From positions 1,559,501 through 1,623,500 of the forward strand of contig NZ_BCMS01000001.1 of NCBI RefSeq assembly GCF_001485435.1: DNA of 64,000 bases, read 5' to 3'. Under the pieces are notes generated by a model, which had not been told where the DNA came from, ran no database searches, and saw only the letters and a program-made list of their open reading frames with translations. Each line of letters begins with the position of its first letter. Position 1 is the stretch's first letter. The position numbers and the translations under genes are program-made. The DNA is from Deinococcus grandis (GTDB taxonomy: Bacteria; Deinococcota; Deinococci; Deinococcales; Deinococcaceae). Positions 20,331 through 28,949 of the stretch are shown here, piece by piece.

Positions 20331-21211
20331 CGGATCTCCTGGGCGTTCATCGCCTCGATCAGTTTCAGGGCGGCGGTGTGGTCCTCGGCGGGGCCGACGG
20401 CGTGCTGCGCGGCGCGCAGGAGTGCGGCGACCTGCGCGATGACCGGGGCGCTGCCCTGCACGCCCTGTGTGAGGTCCACGGCGATCCCGGCGTCCTTGGC
20501 GAGCAGGCCCAGCGCGAACGTGGCGGGGAATTCGCGGGTCAGGACGCGCTGCGGGATGAGGTTCTCGCTGGCGTTGCTGCGGCCGCTGCTGGCGTTGATG
20601 ACGTCCAGCGCGGCGCCCAGGTTCACCCCGGCGCGCCCCAGCACGGCCAGGCCCTCGCCGGTCGCCCAGAGGGTCACGCCCAGCAGGGCGTTGTTCACGG
20701 CCTTCACGGCGAAGCCCGAGCCGGTCCCGCCGACGTGCACGACCTTGCCCGCGAAGGCCAGGTGGGGCCGCGCGGCGTCCAGCGCGGCGGCGTCCCCGCC
20801 GACCATGACGGTCAGGCGGCCCTGCCGCGCGCCGGCCGTGCCGCCGCTGACCGGGGCGTCCAGGAACGTGACGCCCTGCGCGGCCAGTTCGGCGGCCTGC
20901 CGGGTGGCGGCGTCCGGGTGGCCGCTGGTGCAGTCCACCCAGGTCGCGCCGGGGCGCAGGTGGGGGCGCATCTGGTTCATGACCTCGTCCACCTCGGCGC
21001 TGGTGGGCAGGCACGTGAAGATCACGTCGGCCGTGGCGGCTTCCGCCAGCGTGGCGGGGTGCGTGCCGTGCGCGGCGGCGTGCGCCCCGGCTTTCGCGGC
21101 GGTGCGGTTCCAGACCAGGGCGCGGTGCCCGTGCGCGCGGGCGTGCGTGGCGAGGTGCGCGGCCATCGGGTCGCCCATGGCGCCCAGGCCAAGGAAGGCT
21201 AGTGTGGTCAT
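20327..21211 (-). CDS. NAD(P)-dependent beta-hydroxyacid dehydrogenase
   Basis: 3-hydroxyisobutyrate/tartronate semialdehyde/glyoxylate reductase superfamily. The 294-residue product has the Rossmann motif GLGAMGDPM (8-16), the substrate-binding DAPVSGGTAGARQGRLTVMVGG, and the catalytic Lys in GSGFAVKAVNNALLG. The DCTSGHP loop stands in place of the usual STxxP. A TACGCT box lies nine bases before ATG 21211. It is the first gene of a two-gene unit with the DegV protein. The substrate cannot be predicted from sequence. Confidence 0.93.
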   Translation of the reverse strand: MTTLAFLGLGAMGDPMAAHLATHARAHGHRALVWNRTAAKAGAHAAAHGTHPATLAEAATADVIFTCLPTSAEVDEVMNQMRPHLRPGATWVDCTSGHPDAATRQAAELAAQGVTFLDAPVSGGTAGARQGRLTVMVGGDAAALDAARPHLAFAGKVVHVGGTGSGFAVKAVNNALLGVTLWATGEGLAVLGRAGVNLGAALDVINASSGRSNASENLIPQRVLTREFPATFALGLLAKDAGIAVDLTQGVQGSAPVIAQVAALLRAAQHAVGPAEDHTAALKLIEAMNAQEIR

Positions 21212-21286
21212 CAGGTGTTCAGCGTAGTGGGGTCGGAGGCGCGGCCCCCGCAAAACTGAACCCGGTGCAAAAAGACGGGCTGCGGA

Positions 21287-22114
21287 TCAGTTCAGGTGCG
21301 CGTTCACCGTCGCCTCGCTCAGCTCCCACAGGCGCAGGGCCGTCCCGTCGTCCTGCGCCTGCGGGGCGGGCGTGGTCTCGCGCGAGTCGCTGAAGTACCG
21401 GCCGGTCACGTTCACCGGGTCCGCCGCGAGGTGGATGGTCGTCTGCGCGCCCTGCTCGGGCGTGATCGCGAAGCGGTCCACGAGGCGGTACGCGCGGCTG
21501 ACCCACCCGCCGTTGTTGTGCGCGAAGCCCGTGGCGACCATGCCGGGGTGCAGGCTGTTGCTCTGGATGCCCGGCTCGCGCCGCGCGAGTTCCCGCGCGA
21601 ACAGGATGTTCGCCAGCTTGCTCTGCGCGTACGCCGCCCACCCGCCGTAGCCCCGGCGGAATTCCGGGTCGTCCAGGCGGACGCGGCCCGTGATGTGCGC
21701 GGCGGACGCGACCGTCACGACCCTGGGGGCGTTTCCGGCGCGCAGCAGCGGCAGCAGCTCGCGGGTCAGCAGGAACGGCGAGAGGTGGTTCAGCGCCCAG
21801 GTCTGCTCGGTGCCCTCGCGGGTCTCCTGCCGCGTGGTGAAGAACGCCCCGGCGTTGTTGATCAGGACGTCCAGGCCTTCCCCGCGCGCCGTGAACTCCT
21901 GCGCGGCCCGGCGGACCTGGGCCAGTTCGCTCAGGTCCGCGAGCAGCGTCGCCTGCGCGCCGATGTCGCGGGCGACCTGCGCGGTCTTGTCCGGGTTGCG
22001 GCCCACGATGGTCACGTGCGCGCCGCGCGTCACGAGTTCGCGGGCGGTGATCAGGCCGATCCCGCCGGTCGCCCCGGTGATCAGGACGCGGCGGCCATGC
22101 ATGCTGGTCGTCAT
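21287..22114 (-). CDS. Short-chain dehydrogenase/reductase (retinol dehydrogenase-like)
   Basis: NAD(P)-dependent oxidoreductase. The 275-residue product has the cofactor motif TGATGGIG, the NNAG motif, the catalytic Ser in VASAAH, and YAQSK as Y-x-x-x-K, followed by LANILFARELARR; these place it in the WWOX/RDH subgroup of classical SDRs. Cofactor preference is probably NADPH (GRNPDK after beta 2). ATG 22114 follows a TATCCT box by six bases. It appears to be a single-gene unit; the substrate is unknown. Confidence 0.92.
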   Translation of the reverse strand: MTTSMHGRRVLITGATGGIGLITARELVTRGAHVTIVGRNPDKTAQVARDIGAQATLLADLSELAQVRRAAQEFTARGEGLDVLINNAGAFFTTRQETREGTEQTWALNHLSPFLLTRELLPLLRAGNAPRVVTVASAAHITGRVRLDDPEFRRGYGGWAAYAQSKLANILFARELARREPGIQSNSLHPGMVATGFAHNNGGWVSRAYRLVDRFAITPEQGAQTTIHLAADPVNVTGRYFSDSRETTPAPQAQDDGTALRLWELSEATVNAHLN

Positions 22115-22120
22115 GCGCCC

Positions 22121-22126
22121 AGGATA
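22121..22126 (-). promoter_or_regulatory. Leaderless -10 box of the SDR gene
   Basis: TATCCT on the minus strand, six bases before ATG 22114. Confidence 0.55.
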
Positions 22127-22213
22127 GAGGCTGCGCCTCGTCCGCGACGGCGAGCCCGGCGACAGAAGCGCGCGGGCGGGAAGCCGGTGGGCCGCGCGGC
22201 GGGACCACGGGAA

Positions 22214-22245
22214 GAGAGGCCGCGCTCTGCTGAGTCCGGCCTCTC
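22214..22245. terminator. Hairpin downstream of the TetR gene
   Basis: Nine-base perfect stem GAGAGGCCG / CGGCCTCTC with a 14-base loop, between the SDR promoter and the TetR stop. It probably ends the minus-strand TetR transcript. Nothing else is recognised in 22127-22361. Confidence 0.45.
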
Positions 22246-22361
22246 GCGCTGCGGACTTCACTCGGCCCGCGTATTCACTTGTGCGCTGGTGACGTCATGG
22301 TACGCCGCCGGGACTCACAGGAGTGTCACACCCGGGTAGAGCACTTCTTCACGCTCGGTCT

Positions 22362-22958
22362 TCATGTTTGCCCGGGCGCCGTACCCTGAAGTCCGGCCTG
22401 CACGAAGCGGTCCAGGGTGTCGGCGAGCGCCGCGACCTGCGCCGGGCCGAGGTTCGCGGTGATGGCGTGCGTGGCGGTCGCCTGCAGCAGCAGGGTCAGG
22501 CAGGTCAGCAGGTACGGGGTGCGACCGCGGCCTCCCGGGGGGGTGACGTGATGCTGGAGTCGCGTTTCGAGGTCGTGGAAGACCGCCAGTCGGCGTTCGG
22601 TGAAGGCCGGGCCGCTGCCGCTCTGGAGAAGGGTCAGCAGTGGCCGCTCCTCGATGAGCTGCGAGAGGATCGTGGCGAACGGGCGGGGCTGGGCGTTCAG
22701 GTCGCGCAGCAGGGGCGCCAGCCGCTCCTCGAATTCGGTCAGGCGCAGGTCGAGCAGTTCGCCCAGGATGTCGGCGGTCGAGGTGAAGTAGGCGTACACG
22801 GTGGGGCGGGAGATGTTCAGGTGCGCGGCGATGTCGCCCATGCTGACCGCCTCGAACCCCTGGGTGGTGAACAGGCGCTCGCTGCCGCCCAGGATCTGCT
22901 GGCGCCGGTCGGCGGAGGGCAGGCGTCGCCGGGGCGTGGGGGAGGCGGGGGCACTCAT
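22362..22958 (-). CDS. TetR family transcriptional regulator
   Basis: 198-residue repressor-type regulator. The N-terminal domain has RRQQILGGSERLFTTQGFEAVSMGDIAAHLNISRPTVYAYFTSTADILGELL, a full TetR helix-turn-helix at about 18-67; the rest is a helical ligand-binding domain with no diagnostic motif. It diverges from the large YhgE/Pip gene. Two 13-base palindromes (TGAC-N5-GTCA) lie in the 113-base gap, one beside its own start, so autorepression and control of the neighbour are likely. A TAGACT box lies six bases before ATG 22958. Confidence 0.93.
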   Translation of the reverse strand: MSAPASPTPRRRLPSADRRQQILGGSERLFTTQGFEAVSMGDIAAHLNISRPTVYAYFTSTADILGELLDLRLTEFEERLAPLLRDLNAQPRPFATILSQLIEERPLLTLLQSGSGPAFTERRLAVFHDLETRLQHHVTPPGGRGRTPYLLTCLTLLLQATATHAITANLGPAQVAALADTLDRFVQAGLQGTAPGQT

Positions 22959-22964
22959 GCCCCC

Positions 22965-22970
22965 AGTCTA
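22965..22970 (-). promoter_or_regulatory. Leaderless -10 box of the TetR gene
   Basis: TAGACT on the minus strand, six bases before ATG 22958 and ten bases from operator 1. Confidence 0.5.
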
Positions 22971-22979
22971 GCAGGTTGC

Positions 22980-22992
22980 TGACAATTTGTCA
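22980..22992. promoter_or_regulatory. Palindromic operator 1 (TetR/YhgE gap)
   Basis: TGACA-ATT-TGTCA, a perfect 13-base inverted repeat just upstream of the TetR -10 box and next to a TTGACA (22994-22999) that could be the -35 of the YhgE gene. Confidence 0.65.
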
Positions 22993-23031
22993 CTTGACAG
23001 AGTGTAGATTGCGGCGCACACTACAACCAGT

Positions 23032-23044
23032 TGACGGAACGTCA
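23032..23044. promoter_or_regulatory. Palindromic operator 2 (TetR/YhgE gap)
   Basis: TGACG-GAA-CGTCA, a second perfect 13-base inverted repeat of the same TGAC-N5-GTCA form. Its centre is 52 bases from that of operator 1, about five helical turns, and it lies 28 bases before the YhgE start, in the likely transcribed leader. Confidence 0.65.
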
Positions 23045-23071
23045 GAAGCCGGAATTCTCACCGAGGTGCCC

Positions 23072-25798
23072 ATGACCCAGCCCCCACCCCCCCGCCCCTC
23101 CCTGCACGACAGCTACCGCGCCCTCACCCCGGCCGAACGCGGCCTGTGGCGCTACCCGATCATGTGGGCCGCCGCCGCGGCCTTCCTGTTCATCCCCATC
23201 ACCTACGTCGCCGTGTACCTCATGAGCGTCTGGGATCCCGCCGGGAACCTGAACCAGCTGCCCGCCGCCCTCGTGAACCTCGACCGGGGCACCGTCTCCC
23301 GCGGCGAGAAGATCAACGTCGGCCAGGACCTCGTCAAGGAACTCCGGGACGACCCCCCGGTGAACTTCCGCAGCTACCCCAGCGTGGCCGCCGCCCAGCA
23401 GGCCGTCCGCGACGGCGAGGTCTACTTCGCCCTGACCATCCCCGCCGACTTCAGCCAGAAGGCCGTGGCGGGCAGCAGCGCCCAGCACGGCCTGCTCCAG
23501 CTGTACCGCGCGCCGGGCCTGAACTACTACGCCAGCACCGTCGCCGACCGCGTGGCCGACACCATCGCCACCAACCTGAACGCCACACTCGGCGAGAACC
23601 GCTGGGACGTCGTGCAGACCAGCCTGAAAGACGTGCAGGACGGCTTCGCGGACATCCGCGACGCCACCCGCACACTCGCCGACGGCGCCCAGACGCTCAC
23701 CGACGGCACCCGAAAACTGAACAATGGTGCGGGCGACCTCCAGACCGGCGCGGGCAAACTCGCAGGCGGCGCCGACAAACTGGCCGACGGCGCCGGGACC
23801 CTCAGCGGCGGCGTCACCCGCCTGACCGGCGGCGTCACCCAGCTGGGCAGCGGCCTGCGCCAGCTGGAACAGGCCGCCCCCGGCAGGCAGCAACTGCAAC
23901 CCCTGCGCGACGGCGCCGCGAAACTCACCGCCGGAGCGACCAGCCTGAGCGGCGGCCTGACCAAACTCGCCGCCGGGGGCGACCAGCTCGCCGCGGGCGC
24001 CGCGAAACTGAACGCCGGGGCCACCCAGGTCGCGGGCGGCAACGCCCAGCTCGCCACGCAACTGCCGCAACTGGCCGGTGGCCTGGGCGACCTGAACAAG
24101 GGAGCACAGCAGCTCAGCGGCGGGGCCGCCCAGCTGCGCAGCGGCGTCGCCAGCGGTCTGAAACCCGCCGTGGACGGCGCCGTGCAACTCCAGGCCGGAG
24201 CCCAGAAGCTCGGCGCGGGCCTCGGTCAAGCAAAAGGCGGAGCGCAGAAGGCCGCCGACGGCGCCGGGCAACTCGCCGCCGGACTGCCGAAACTGAGCAG
24301 CAGCCTCGGGCAGCTGCAGACCGGCGCGCAGACCCTCGCGGGCGGCGCCGGGCAGCTGAGCACCGCCCTGAAAGGCACGCCCGCCGCCACCGGCGCGACC
24401 AACCTCCAGAGCGGCGCCACGCAACTCGCGGGCGGCCTGGGGCAGGCGCAGACGGCTGCGCAGACCGCCAGCAGCGGCGCGCAGCAGCTCGCCACGCAGC
24501 TGCCGGGCCTCGTCAGCGGCCTGGGAGACCTCCAGACCGGCGCGAACCAGCTTCAGGCGGGTGCCGACAAGTTACAGTCGGGCCTGACCAGCGGCAGCAA
24601 GAGCCTGCAGGACGGCGCCGCGCAGGTGCAGAGCGGCGCGCAGAAACTCGCGCAGGGCGCCGCCAGCGCCCAGGCCGGGGCGCAGAAGGCCGTGACCGGC
24701 GCGCAGCAGCTCGCGCAGGGCAGCAAGCAGGTCCAGAGCGGCGCGCAGAGCCTTCAGAGCGGCGCCAGGAGCCTCGCGGACAACACCCGCAAGGCCGCGC
24801 AAGGTGCCCAGACCCTCGCGAGTGGGGCGAAAGACTTCCAGGCGGGCGTGAACAAACTCGCGGACGGCAACGAGAAGATCAAGGGCGCGCTGGGGCAGAT
24901 CACCACGAAACTCCCCGCTCAGAAGGACCTCAACAGCCTGAACAGTGGCGGCAAGACCCTCGCCAGCAGCGCCCGCCAGCTCGCCGACGGCGCCAGCAGC
25001 CTCGAAAGCGGCACCCGCACCCTCAAGAACGGCACCGGGGACCTGCTGGACGGCGCGCAGAAACTCACCGACGGGCTGAACGAACTGCACGACAAGGTCC
25101 CCGCCAGCATCGAGCAACTGGGCGGCGACCCCACCGGCCTCGCCGAGAGTGTGCAGGTCCGCACCACCAACTTCGCGGACGTCCCCAACAACGGCAACGC
25201 CTTCGCGCCGTACTTCATCGCGCTGGCCCTGTGGGTGGGCGCCACCATGACCACCTTCATCTTCCCGTACCTGCTGCTGCCTGAAAGTGGCCGCCAGACC
25301 CGGCAGGCCGCCCGCGTGGCCCGCAAGCTCACGCAGCCGCTGCTGATCGTGCTGGGGCAGGCGATCATCGTCGTGATCGGCGTGCGCCTGATGGGCGTGC
25401 AGTTCGCTACCCCCGGACAGGTCATCCTGACCACCCTGGCGGGCAGCGTGACGTTCCTGCTGGTCATCCTGGCCCTGAACCTCCTGATCGGCCCCGCCGG
25501 GCGCATCCTGGCCCTGGTGCTGCTGATCGTGCAGCTCGCCGCGAGCGGCGGCAGCTACCCGGTGGAACTCAGCAACCCGTTCTTCCAGACGCTGCACAAC
25601 GTCATCCCCGTCACGGACGTCATCAACGCGCTGCGCCACGCGATGTTCGGCGCGTTCGAGGGGCAGTACTGGACCTTCATGGGCCGCATGGGCGTCGTCG
25701 CGCTGATCAGTCTGATCGTCGCGCTGCTCAGCCGCCGCCGCTGGGTGTACACCGACGACCGGAATTTCCGCTCCCCGATCATCACCGACGTCGGCTGA
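23072..25798 (+). CDS. YhgE/Pip family membrane protein with long heptad-like repeat stalk
   Basis: 908-residue protein of the YhgE/Pip (ABC-2-type membrane) family, related to phage infection protein and ESX-associated exporters. One membrane helix near residues 32-55 is followed by an extracytoplasmic domain, then a stalk (about 200-690) built of some forty-odd short units of the form x-L-x-x-G-A-x, typical for this family and predicted to form a long coiled coil or beta-like rod. Five or six membrane helices fill the C-terminus (about 705-895). ATG 23072 follows GAGG. The divergent TetR gene and shared operators imply induction by an unknown ligand, perhaps a toxic lipophilic compound. Confidence 0.9.
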   Translation: MTQPPPPRPSLHDSYRALTPAERGLWRYPIMWAAAAAFLFIPITYVAVYLMSVWDPAGNLNQLPAALVNLDRGTVSRGEKINVGQDLVKELRDDPPVNFRSYPSVAAAQQAVRDGEVYFALTIPADFSQKAVAGSSAQHGLLQLYRAPGLNYYASTVADRVADTIATNLNATLGENRWDVVQTSLKDVQDGFADIRDATRTLADGAQTLTDGTRKLNNGAGDLQTGAGKLAGGADKLADGAGTLSGGVTRLTGGVTQLGSGLRQLEQAAPGRQQLQPLRDGAAKLTAGATSLSGGLTKLAAGGDQLAAGAAKLNAGATQVAGGNAQLATQLPQLAGGLGDLNKGAQQLSGGAAQLRSGVASGLKPAVDGAVQLQAGAQKLGAGLGQAKGGAQKAADGAGQLAAGLPKLSSSLGQLQTGAQTLAGGAGQLSTALKGTPAATGATNLQSGATQLAGGLGQAQTAAQTASSGAQQLATQLPGLVSGLGDLQTGANQLQAGADKLQSGLTSGSKSLQDGAAQVQSGAQKLAQGAASAQAGAQKAVTGAQQLAQGSKQVQSGAQSLQSGARSLADNTRKAAQGAQTLASGAKDFQAGVNKLADGNEKIKGALGQITTKLPAQKDLNSLNSGGKTLASSARQLADGASSLESGTRTLKNGTGDLLDGAQKLTDGLNELHDKVPASIEQLGGDPTGLAESVQVRTTNFADVPNNGNAFAPYFIALALWVGATMTTFIFPYLLLPESGRQTRQAARVARKLTQPLLIVLGQAIIVVIGVRLMGVQFATPGQVILTTLAGSVTFLLVILALNLLIGPAGRILALVLLIVQLAASGGSYPVELSNPFFQTLHNVIPVTDVINALRHAMFGAFEGQYWTFMGRMGVVALISLIVALLSRRRWVYTDDRNFRSPIITDVG

Positions 25799-25811
25799 AC
25801 CCGGCAAACAA

Positions 25812-25843
25812 CGGCCCCCACCTTCCGCAGAGGGTGGGGGCCG
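25812..25843. terminator. Bidirectional terminator hairpin
   Basis: Eleven-base perfect stem CGGCCCCCACC / GGTGGGGGCCG with a ten-base loop, between the convergent YhgE-type and MFS genes. Confidence 0.65.
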
Positions 25844-25856
25844 CTGCTGTTCCCGG

Positions 25857-27101
25857 TCAGGCCGCAGCTTTCCGCGTGTCCGGCACGTTCCGCACCAGGA
25901 TCACGCCCAGCAGGAAGAACGCCGCCGCGATCCCGAACACCAGCGTGTACCCCAGGTTCCCGCCCTGCGCGTTCCCCCAGTCGAGCAGCTGCCCCTGCGG
26001 CAGCCCCACGAACTGCGGCGCGACGAACGCCACGTGCCAGATGCCCATGTCCCGCGCGTAGCTCTTCTCGCTGGGCATCGCGTCGCTGCCCAGCGCCCAG
26101 TCCACGCTCGTGAACGCCCCGAAGCCCAGCCCGAACGCGACCGACAGCGCCAGCGCCACCGCGAAACTCGGCGCGAGCAGCAGCAGCAGCGCCGCGACCG
26201 CCATGGTCGTCCCCGCCACGTAGATCACGGGCTTGCGGCCGACACGGTCACTCAGCTGCCCACCCACCACCGCCGACAGGATGCTCGCCACGATGATGCA
26301 CGCCAGCATCAGCGAACTGCTCAGGACCTCGTTGCGCTGGCGCAGCACGTCCCCGGCGTAGTACTGCAGGAACGGCTGCACGCTGTACTGCCCCAGCGCG
26401 AACAGCACCCGCGTGATGAACACCCACAGGAACGGCTTGAACGTGAACAGCTGCGTCCACGGCATGCTCTCCCCGGTCCGCGCGGGCGGCGCGTCCCCCT
26501 CCGGCACGCCCCGCATCGTGATGACCGCCGGGACGACCAGCGTCAACGCGATCAGCACGAACCCCACCACCTGCGGCAGGCCCAGCTGCCCGATCGCGAT
26601 GCCCGCCACGGCGCCCAGCAGCTGCGCGGTCGCCTGCAGCATCCCCATGATCCCGCTGTAGCGCCCGCGCAGTTCCGGCGGCACCAGCTGCGGAATCAAC
26701 GCCGAGTACGGCGCCGTCGCGTAATTGTTCCCCAGTTGCACCAGCAGGAACCCCAGCAGGTACACCCAGAAGCCCGTCATGCCGCCCAGCGTCGCGACCG
26801 CCACGCCCATCACCGCCAGACCCGCGAGGTTCACGCCCACACCCAGCTTCAGGTACGGCAGGCGCCGCCCGGTCCGGTCACTGTGCGCGCCTACCAGTGG
26901 CGGCACGACCAGCGCGATGATCGCCCCGATGGCGGTCAGCGCCCCCAGGTACGTCCCTTTCTGCGCCTCGCCCACGAAACTCACCACGTTCGTGGGCATC
27001 AGGATCGTCAGCAGCAGCAGCCAGTGAAAGGCGGAACCGAACCAGAACGCGGACAGCACCCAGGGACTCACCCTGGGGCGTGAAGTGGAGGCAGAGGTCA
27101 T
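25857..27101 (-). CDS. Major facilitator superfamily transporter
   Basis: 414 residues with about twelve hydrophobic segments in two halves. The loop 2-3 motif is present as GAHSDRTGRRLPYL and its second-half counterpart as GQLSDRVGRKPVIY. This DRTGRR form is shared with SLC45/sucrose-type and GPH-like permeases, so a sugar substrate is possible but not shown. The central loop (about 215-235) is cytoplasmic. A TATACT box lies nine bases before ATG 27101. No neighbouring catabolic gene helps to name its substrate. Confidence 0.9.
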   Translation of the reverse strand: MTSASTSRPRVSPWVLSAFWFGSAFHWLLLLTILMPTNVVSFVGEAQKGTYLGALTAIGAIIALVVPPLVGAHSDRTGRRLPYLKLGVGVNLAGLAVMGVAVATLGGMTGFWVYLLGFLLVQLGNNYATAPYSALIPQLVPPELRGRYSGIMGMLQATAQLLGAVAGIAIGQLGLPQVVGFVLIALTLVVPAVITMRGVPEGDAPPARTGESMPWTQLFTFKPFLWVFITRVLFALGQYSVQPFLQYYAGDVLRQRNEVLSSSLMLACIIVASILSAVVGGQLSDRVGRKPVIYVAGTTMAVAALLLLLAPSFAVALALSVAFGLGFGAFTSVDWALGSDAMPSEKSYARDMGIWHVAFVAPQFVGLPQGQLLDWGNAQGGNLGYTLVFGIAAAFFLLGVILVRNVPDTRKAAA

Positions 27102-27110
27102 CGTCCGGCG

Positions 27111-27116
27111 AGTATA
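27111..27116 (-). promoter_or_regulatory. -10 box of the MFS gene
   Basis: TATACT on the minus strand, nine bases before ATG 27101; transcription would start at or within about two bases of the codon. Confidence 0.5.
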
Positions 27117-27140
27117 CGTGCGCCGCTCACGTTTCAGGGC

Positions 27141-27899
27141 TCAGATGTCGTCGGGCGGCAGCGCGTCCCAGTACGCCCGCAGGTCCGGTGCGAGCGGCAC
27201 CTCCGCCACCACCTGCGCGCCCGCCCACGGGAATGCCACGCGCGCCGCGTGCAGCGCCTGCCGCGCCAGCCCCAGCCGCGCCGTCAGTTCCGGCGTCTGG
27301 CCCTCCTCCATGAAGCGCAGGAACACCCCGGGGTCCCGCCCGTAGATCTTGTCCCCGACCATCGGCAGGCCCAGGTGCGAGAGGTGCGCGCGGATCTGAT
27401 GCAGCCGCCCAGAGCGGGGATACGCCTCGATCAGCGCGTGCCCGGCGCGGCGGGCCACCACCCGGAAGTCCGTCACGGCGGGCCGCCCGTCCGGCACGAC
27501 CCCCTGCCGGATGGCGATGCGGTTCGCGCCGCCCAGCCCCAGGTCACCCAGCGGGGCGTCCAGCGTGCGCCGCTCCCAGTCCGGCGAGCCGTGCACCACC
27601 GCGAGGTACGTCTTGCCGACCAGATGCGTCTTGAACAGCGTGAAGAACCGCTGCGCCGCCTCCCGGTCCCGCGAGAGGACCTGCGCGCCGCTCGTCTCAC
27701 GGTCCAGCCGGTGCGGGGGCGCCAGGTCCGCCTCGCCCGTCTCGCGCTGCATGAACGTCAGCAGGTCCGGCACGTCCACCCGCGCCCGCACCGGGTGCGT
27801 CAGCCACAGCGCGGGCTTGTGCACCACGTAGAAATCCGGGTGCTCCAGGATCACGCGCGGCTTCTCGGTGGGCGGCAGCAGGGGCGCGCGGGCGGTCAC
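27141..27899 (-). CDS. RluA-family pseudouridine synthase
   Basis: Isomerises uridine to pseudouridine in rRNA or tRNA. The 252-residue product contains VVHKPALWLTHP, the catalytic HRLDRETSGAQVLSR (Asp in HRLD), KTYLAVVHG, and RSGRLHQIRAHLSHLGLPMVGDKIYG, all in family order. No S4 domain precedes it, so it is of the short RluA/RluE-like type. GTG 27899 overlaps the stop of the upstream reductase gene by four bases (GTGA), indicating coupled translation. The target site is not predictable. Confidence 0.93.
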   Translation of the reverse strand: MTARAPLLPPTEKPRVILEHPDFYVVHKPALWLTHPVRARVDVPDLLTFMQRETGEADLAPPHRLDRETSGAQVLSRDREAAQRFFTLFKTHLVGKTYLAVVHGSPDWERRTLDAPLGDLGLGGANRIAIRQGVVPDGRPAVTDFRVVARRAGHALIEAYPRSGRLHQIRAHLSHLGLPMVGDKIYGRDPGVFLRFMEEGQTPELTARLGLARQALHAARVAFPWAGAQVVAEVPLAPDLRAYWDALPPDDI

Positions 27900-28486
27900 A
27901 GTTCCCACACGCTGGCGTAGTCTCGGCCCCGCAGGCGCGCCGAGAGGTCCACGCCCCGGTCCACCGTCCGCGAGAGCCGCGCGCGCAGCCACTCGCCCGG
28001 CACGCCCGGCGCGTCCCAGTGCGCGGAGGTGGCGTACACGAAGTGCGGGTTCACCACGCAGCGGAAATCCACCATCAGCCCGAACGCGAACGCCCCGTGA
28101 CTCAGGTACCCGTGATCCAGTCCGCCGGACACCAGGAACGTCACGGGCCGGTCGAACCACGCGCCGTGCAGGCCGCGCGCCGCGTCGCTGCTGCCGGTCA
28201 GTTCCACCAGCGCCTTCACGCCCGAGCCCAGCCCCCAGTTGTACACGGGCACACCCAGGAACACGCCGTCCGCCTCGCGGATCGCGCGGTGGTAGACCTC
28301 GGCGTGTGGGTGCGCGTAGCAGCCCTGCGGGCCCTGGTCGTTGTCGAAGGGCGGCAGGGCTGCCACGCGCAGGTCGAGGTGCGTGACCTCGTGCCCCTGC
28401 GCGTGCAGCTGCGCGGCCGCGAGGTCACACAGCCACGCGCTGCGGCTGTCCGGGTCGAGGCTGGTGGAGAGGACGGCGAACTTCAC
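27896..28486 (-). CDS. NAD(P)H-dependent flavodoxin-like oxidoreductase
   Basis: 196-residue flavodoxin-fold protein of the NADPH-dependent FMN reductase type: STSLDPDSRSAWLCDLAA (phosphate-binding loop), ADGVFLGVPVYNWGLGSGVKALVELTGS (PxYxxxxPxxLKxxxD-like flavin loop) and FLVSGG. GTG 28486 follows a TACCCT box by six bases, leaderless. It heads a two-gene unit with the pseudouridine synthase. Substrate unknown. Confidence 0.88.
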   Translation of the reverse strand: MKFAVLSTSLDPDSRSAWLCDLAAAQLHAQGHEVTHLDLRVAALPPFDNDQGPQGCYAHPHAEVYHRAIREADGVFLGVPVYNWGLGSGVKALVELTGSSDAARGLHGAWFDRPVTFLVSGGLDHGYLSHGAFAFGLMVDFRCVVNPHFVYATSAHWDAPGVPGEWLRARLSRTVDRGVDLSARLRGRDYASVWEL

Positions 28487-28492
28487 CCGGAC

Positions 28493-28498
28493 AGGGTA
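28493..28498 (-). promoter_or_regulatory. Leaderless -10 box of the flavodoxin-like gene
   Basis: TACCCT on the minus strand, six bases before GTG 28486. Confidence 0.5.
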
Positions 28499-28529
28499 GC
28501 GTCCCGCCGGCCGGGTGACCCGGCGCGCG

Positions 28530-28895
28530 TCACTCGGTGGTCGTGTGGACCGCGCCGCCCTCGCCCACCACCACGCGCGTCGCCTGCCGGTCCAGTGAGC
28601 CCAGCGCCACCTCGGCCCCGCCCACCTGCACGGTCGCCTGTTCCCCGTCCACCGGCACCCGCCACGACTGGTGCGGCCACAGCCGCGCCCGCTCCACGCA
28701 GCCGGCCGGGCCGCACACCCGCAGGCCCGAGAGGACCTCGCCGCTGCGGTTGACGACCTCCACGCCGCCCGCCACGCCGAACAGCAGCCACGCCCACGCC
28801 ACCAGCGTCCCCAGGCCCAGCAGGCCGCCCGCCACCGACCAGGCAGGGGAGGGGGCAGCAGGCCGGGTGCGGGCGGTGGGTGCGGGCGCGTTCAT
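28530..28895 (-). CDS. Small membrane-anchored protein of unknown function
   Basis: 121 residues: a Pro/Ala-rich N-terminus, one membrane helix (about 19-42), then a small beta-rich extracytoplasmic domain with two cysteines (RVCGPAGCVER) that may form a disulfide. No family recognised. A near-consensus box CACACT lies six bases before ATG 28895, one base off the local leaderless pattern. It stands alone between the reductase unit and the DUF4127 gene. Confidence 0.7.
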   Translation of the reverse strand: MNAPAPTARTRPAAPSPAWSVAGGLLGLGTLVAWAWLLFGVAGGVEVVNRSGEVLSGLRVCGPAGCVERARLWPHQSWRVPVDGEQATVQVGGAEVALGSLDRQATRVVVGEGGAVHTTTE

Positions 28896-28949
28896 GCCCC
28901 CAGTGTGCCGCGCGCGCGTCTGGGCCGCATCAGCCGATTGGTGCAGGTG

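Noticed and set aside
19134..21227. A 697-codon plus-strand open frame
   Set aside because: Antisense to the DegV and dehydrogenase genes, whose motifs and ATGA overlap are decisive. Its product is Ala/Gly/Arg/Ser-rich and unlike any family.
23640..25140. Possible tandem DNA repeat or CRISPR-like array in the YhgE gene
   Set aside because: Units are of variable length at the DNA level and the regularity is in the protein pattern, so it is a coding repeat and not an array.
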